Shown here: positions 13,604 through 13,634 of the stretch, piece by piece | How positions within the stretch are numbered: the first letter of the stretch is position 1 | Layout of the letters: each line of letters opens with the position of its first letter | NCBI GenBank assembly: GCA_000431975.1 | Contig: HF988438.1 | Location: forward strand, 1 to 13,634 | From: Prevotella sp. CAG:924 | GTDB taxonomy: Bacteria; Bacteroidota; Bacteroidia; Bacteroidales; Bacteroidaceae | Direction of reading: 5' to 3' | Length of the DNA stretch: 13,634 nt | Notes under the pieces: generated by a model | Told to the model about the DNA's origin: nothing | Databases searched by the model: none | The model's input: the letters and a program-made list of their open reading frames with translations, nothing else | Translations under genes and position numbers: made by a program

Positions 13604-13634
13604 AGGGTGTATCAAATTGCAATGTATTTGATGC
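13604..13634. repeat. Inverted repeat at the window edge, possible element end
   Basis: GTATCAAAT (13609-13617) and ATTTGATGC (13626-13634) are near-perfect inverted repeats with one G-T pair, around an eight-base loop. The left arm is preceded by GAGG (13604-13607). The motif GAGGGTGTATCAAAT at 13604-13618 resembles termini of some Bacteroidota insertion sequences and MITE-like elements. The repeat runs into the window end, so neither its full length nor its nature can be told. An ilv operon terminator or small hairpin is equally possible. Confidence 0.35.

Overview
The window looks like chromosomal DNA of a fairly GC-rich Prevotella-like member of the Bacteroidales. Three promoter-like sites carry the Bacteroidota -7 element TAnnTTTG exactly (ahead of ilvD, the hydrolase operon and the glutaredoxin gene) and a fourth carries a one-mismatch version (ompA). 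Other pointers are the gene order ilvD-ilvB-ilvN-acyl-ACP thioesterase, a Bacteroidota-type OmpA porin, a DUF6155-like protein and a plant-polysaccharide GH51 enzyme. The species cannot be named from the sequence alone.

Layout. (1) Bases 2-1675 hold the 3' part of a GH51 alpha-L-arabinofuranosidase gene, followed by a strong terminator-like hairpin. (2) Bases 1904-3157 hold a complete monocistronic ompA-like gene with its own promoter and a textbook intrinsic terminator. (3) Bases 3158-4680 are about 1.5 kb with no convincing gene. This stretch is rich in short repeats and hairpins: a 23-bp tandem repeat array with an inverted fifth copy, a pair of imperfect 58-60 bp direct repeats, and several palindromes. 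It is the most accessory-looking part of the window. (4) On the minus strand, a glutaredoxin-like gene (5316-5618) is followed by a DUF6155-like gene (4718-5230). (5) A divergent promoter drives a tight three-gene set: a YqiA-like alpha/beta hydrolase, a GNAT acetyltransferase and a TM1586-type nitroreductase (6155-8028). A 12-bp hairpin follows. (6) From 8320 to the window end lies the branched-chain amino acid operon: promoter, structured leader with a possible 24-codon leader peptide, ilvD, ilvB, ilvN and an acyl-ACP thioesterase gene. ilvC would be the expected next gene, but the window stops first, at an inverted repeat that could be the edge of a small mobile element.

How the genes work together. 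IlvB and IlvN form acetohydroxyacid synthase and IlvD is the dehydratase two steps later, so these genes supply the 2-oxoacids for valine, leucine and isoleucine. The same 2-oxoacids can prime the branched fatty acids that Bacteroidota make, which gives a reason for an acyl-ACP thioesterase to sit in this operon. The hydrolase, acetyltransferase and nitroreductase are probably co-transcribed, but their shared role cannot be read from sequence. No dramatic new multi-gene system is visible. The best leads are the repeat-rich intergenic region, the ilvD leader and the operon's thioesterase.
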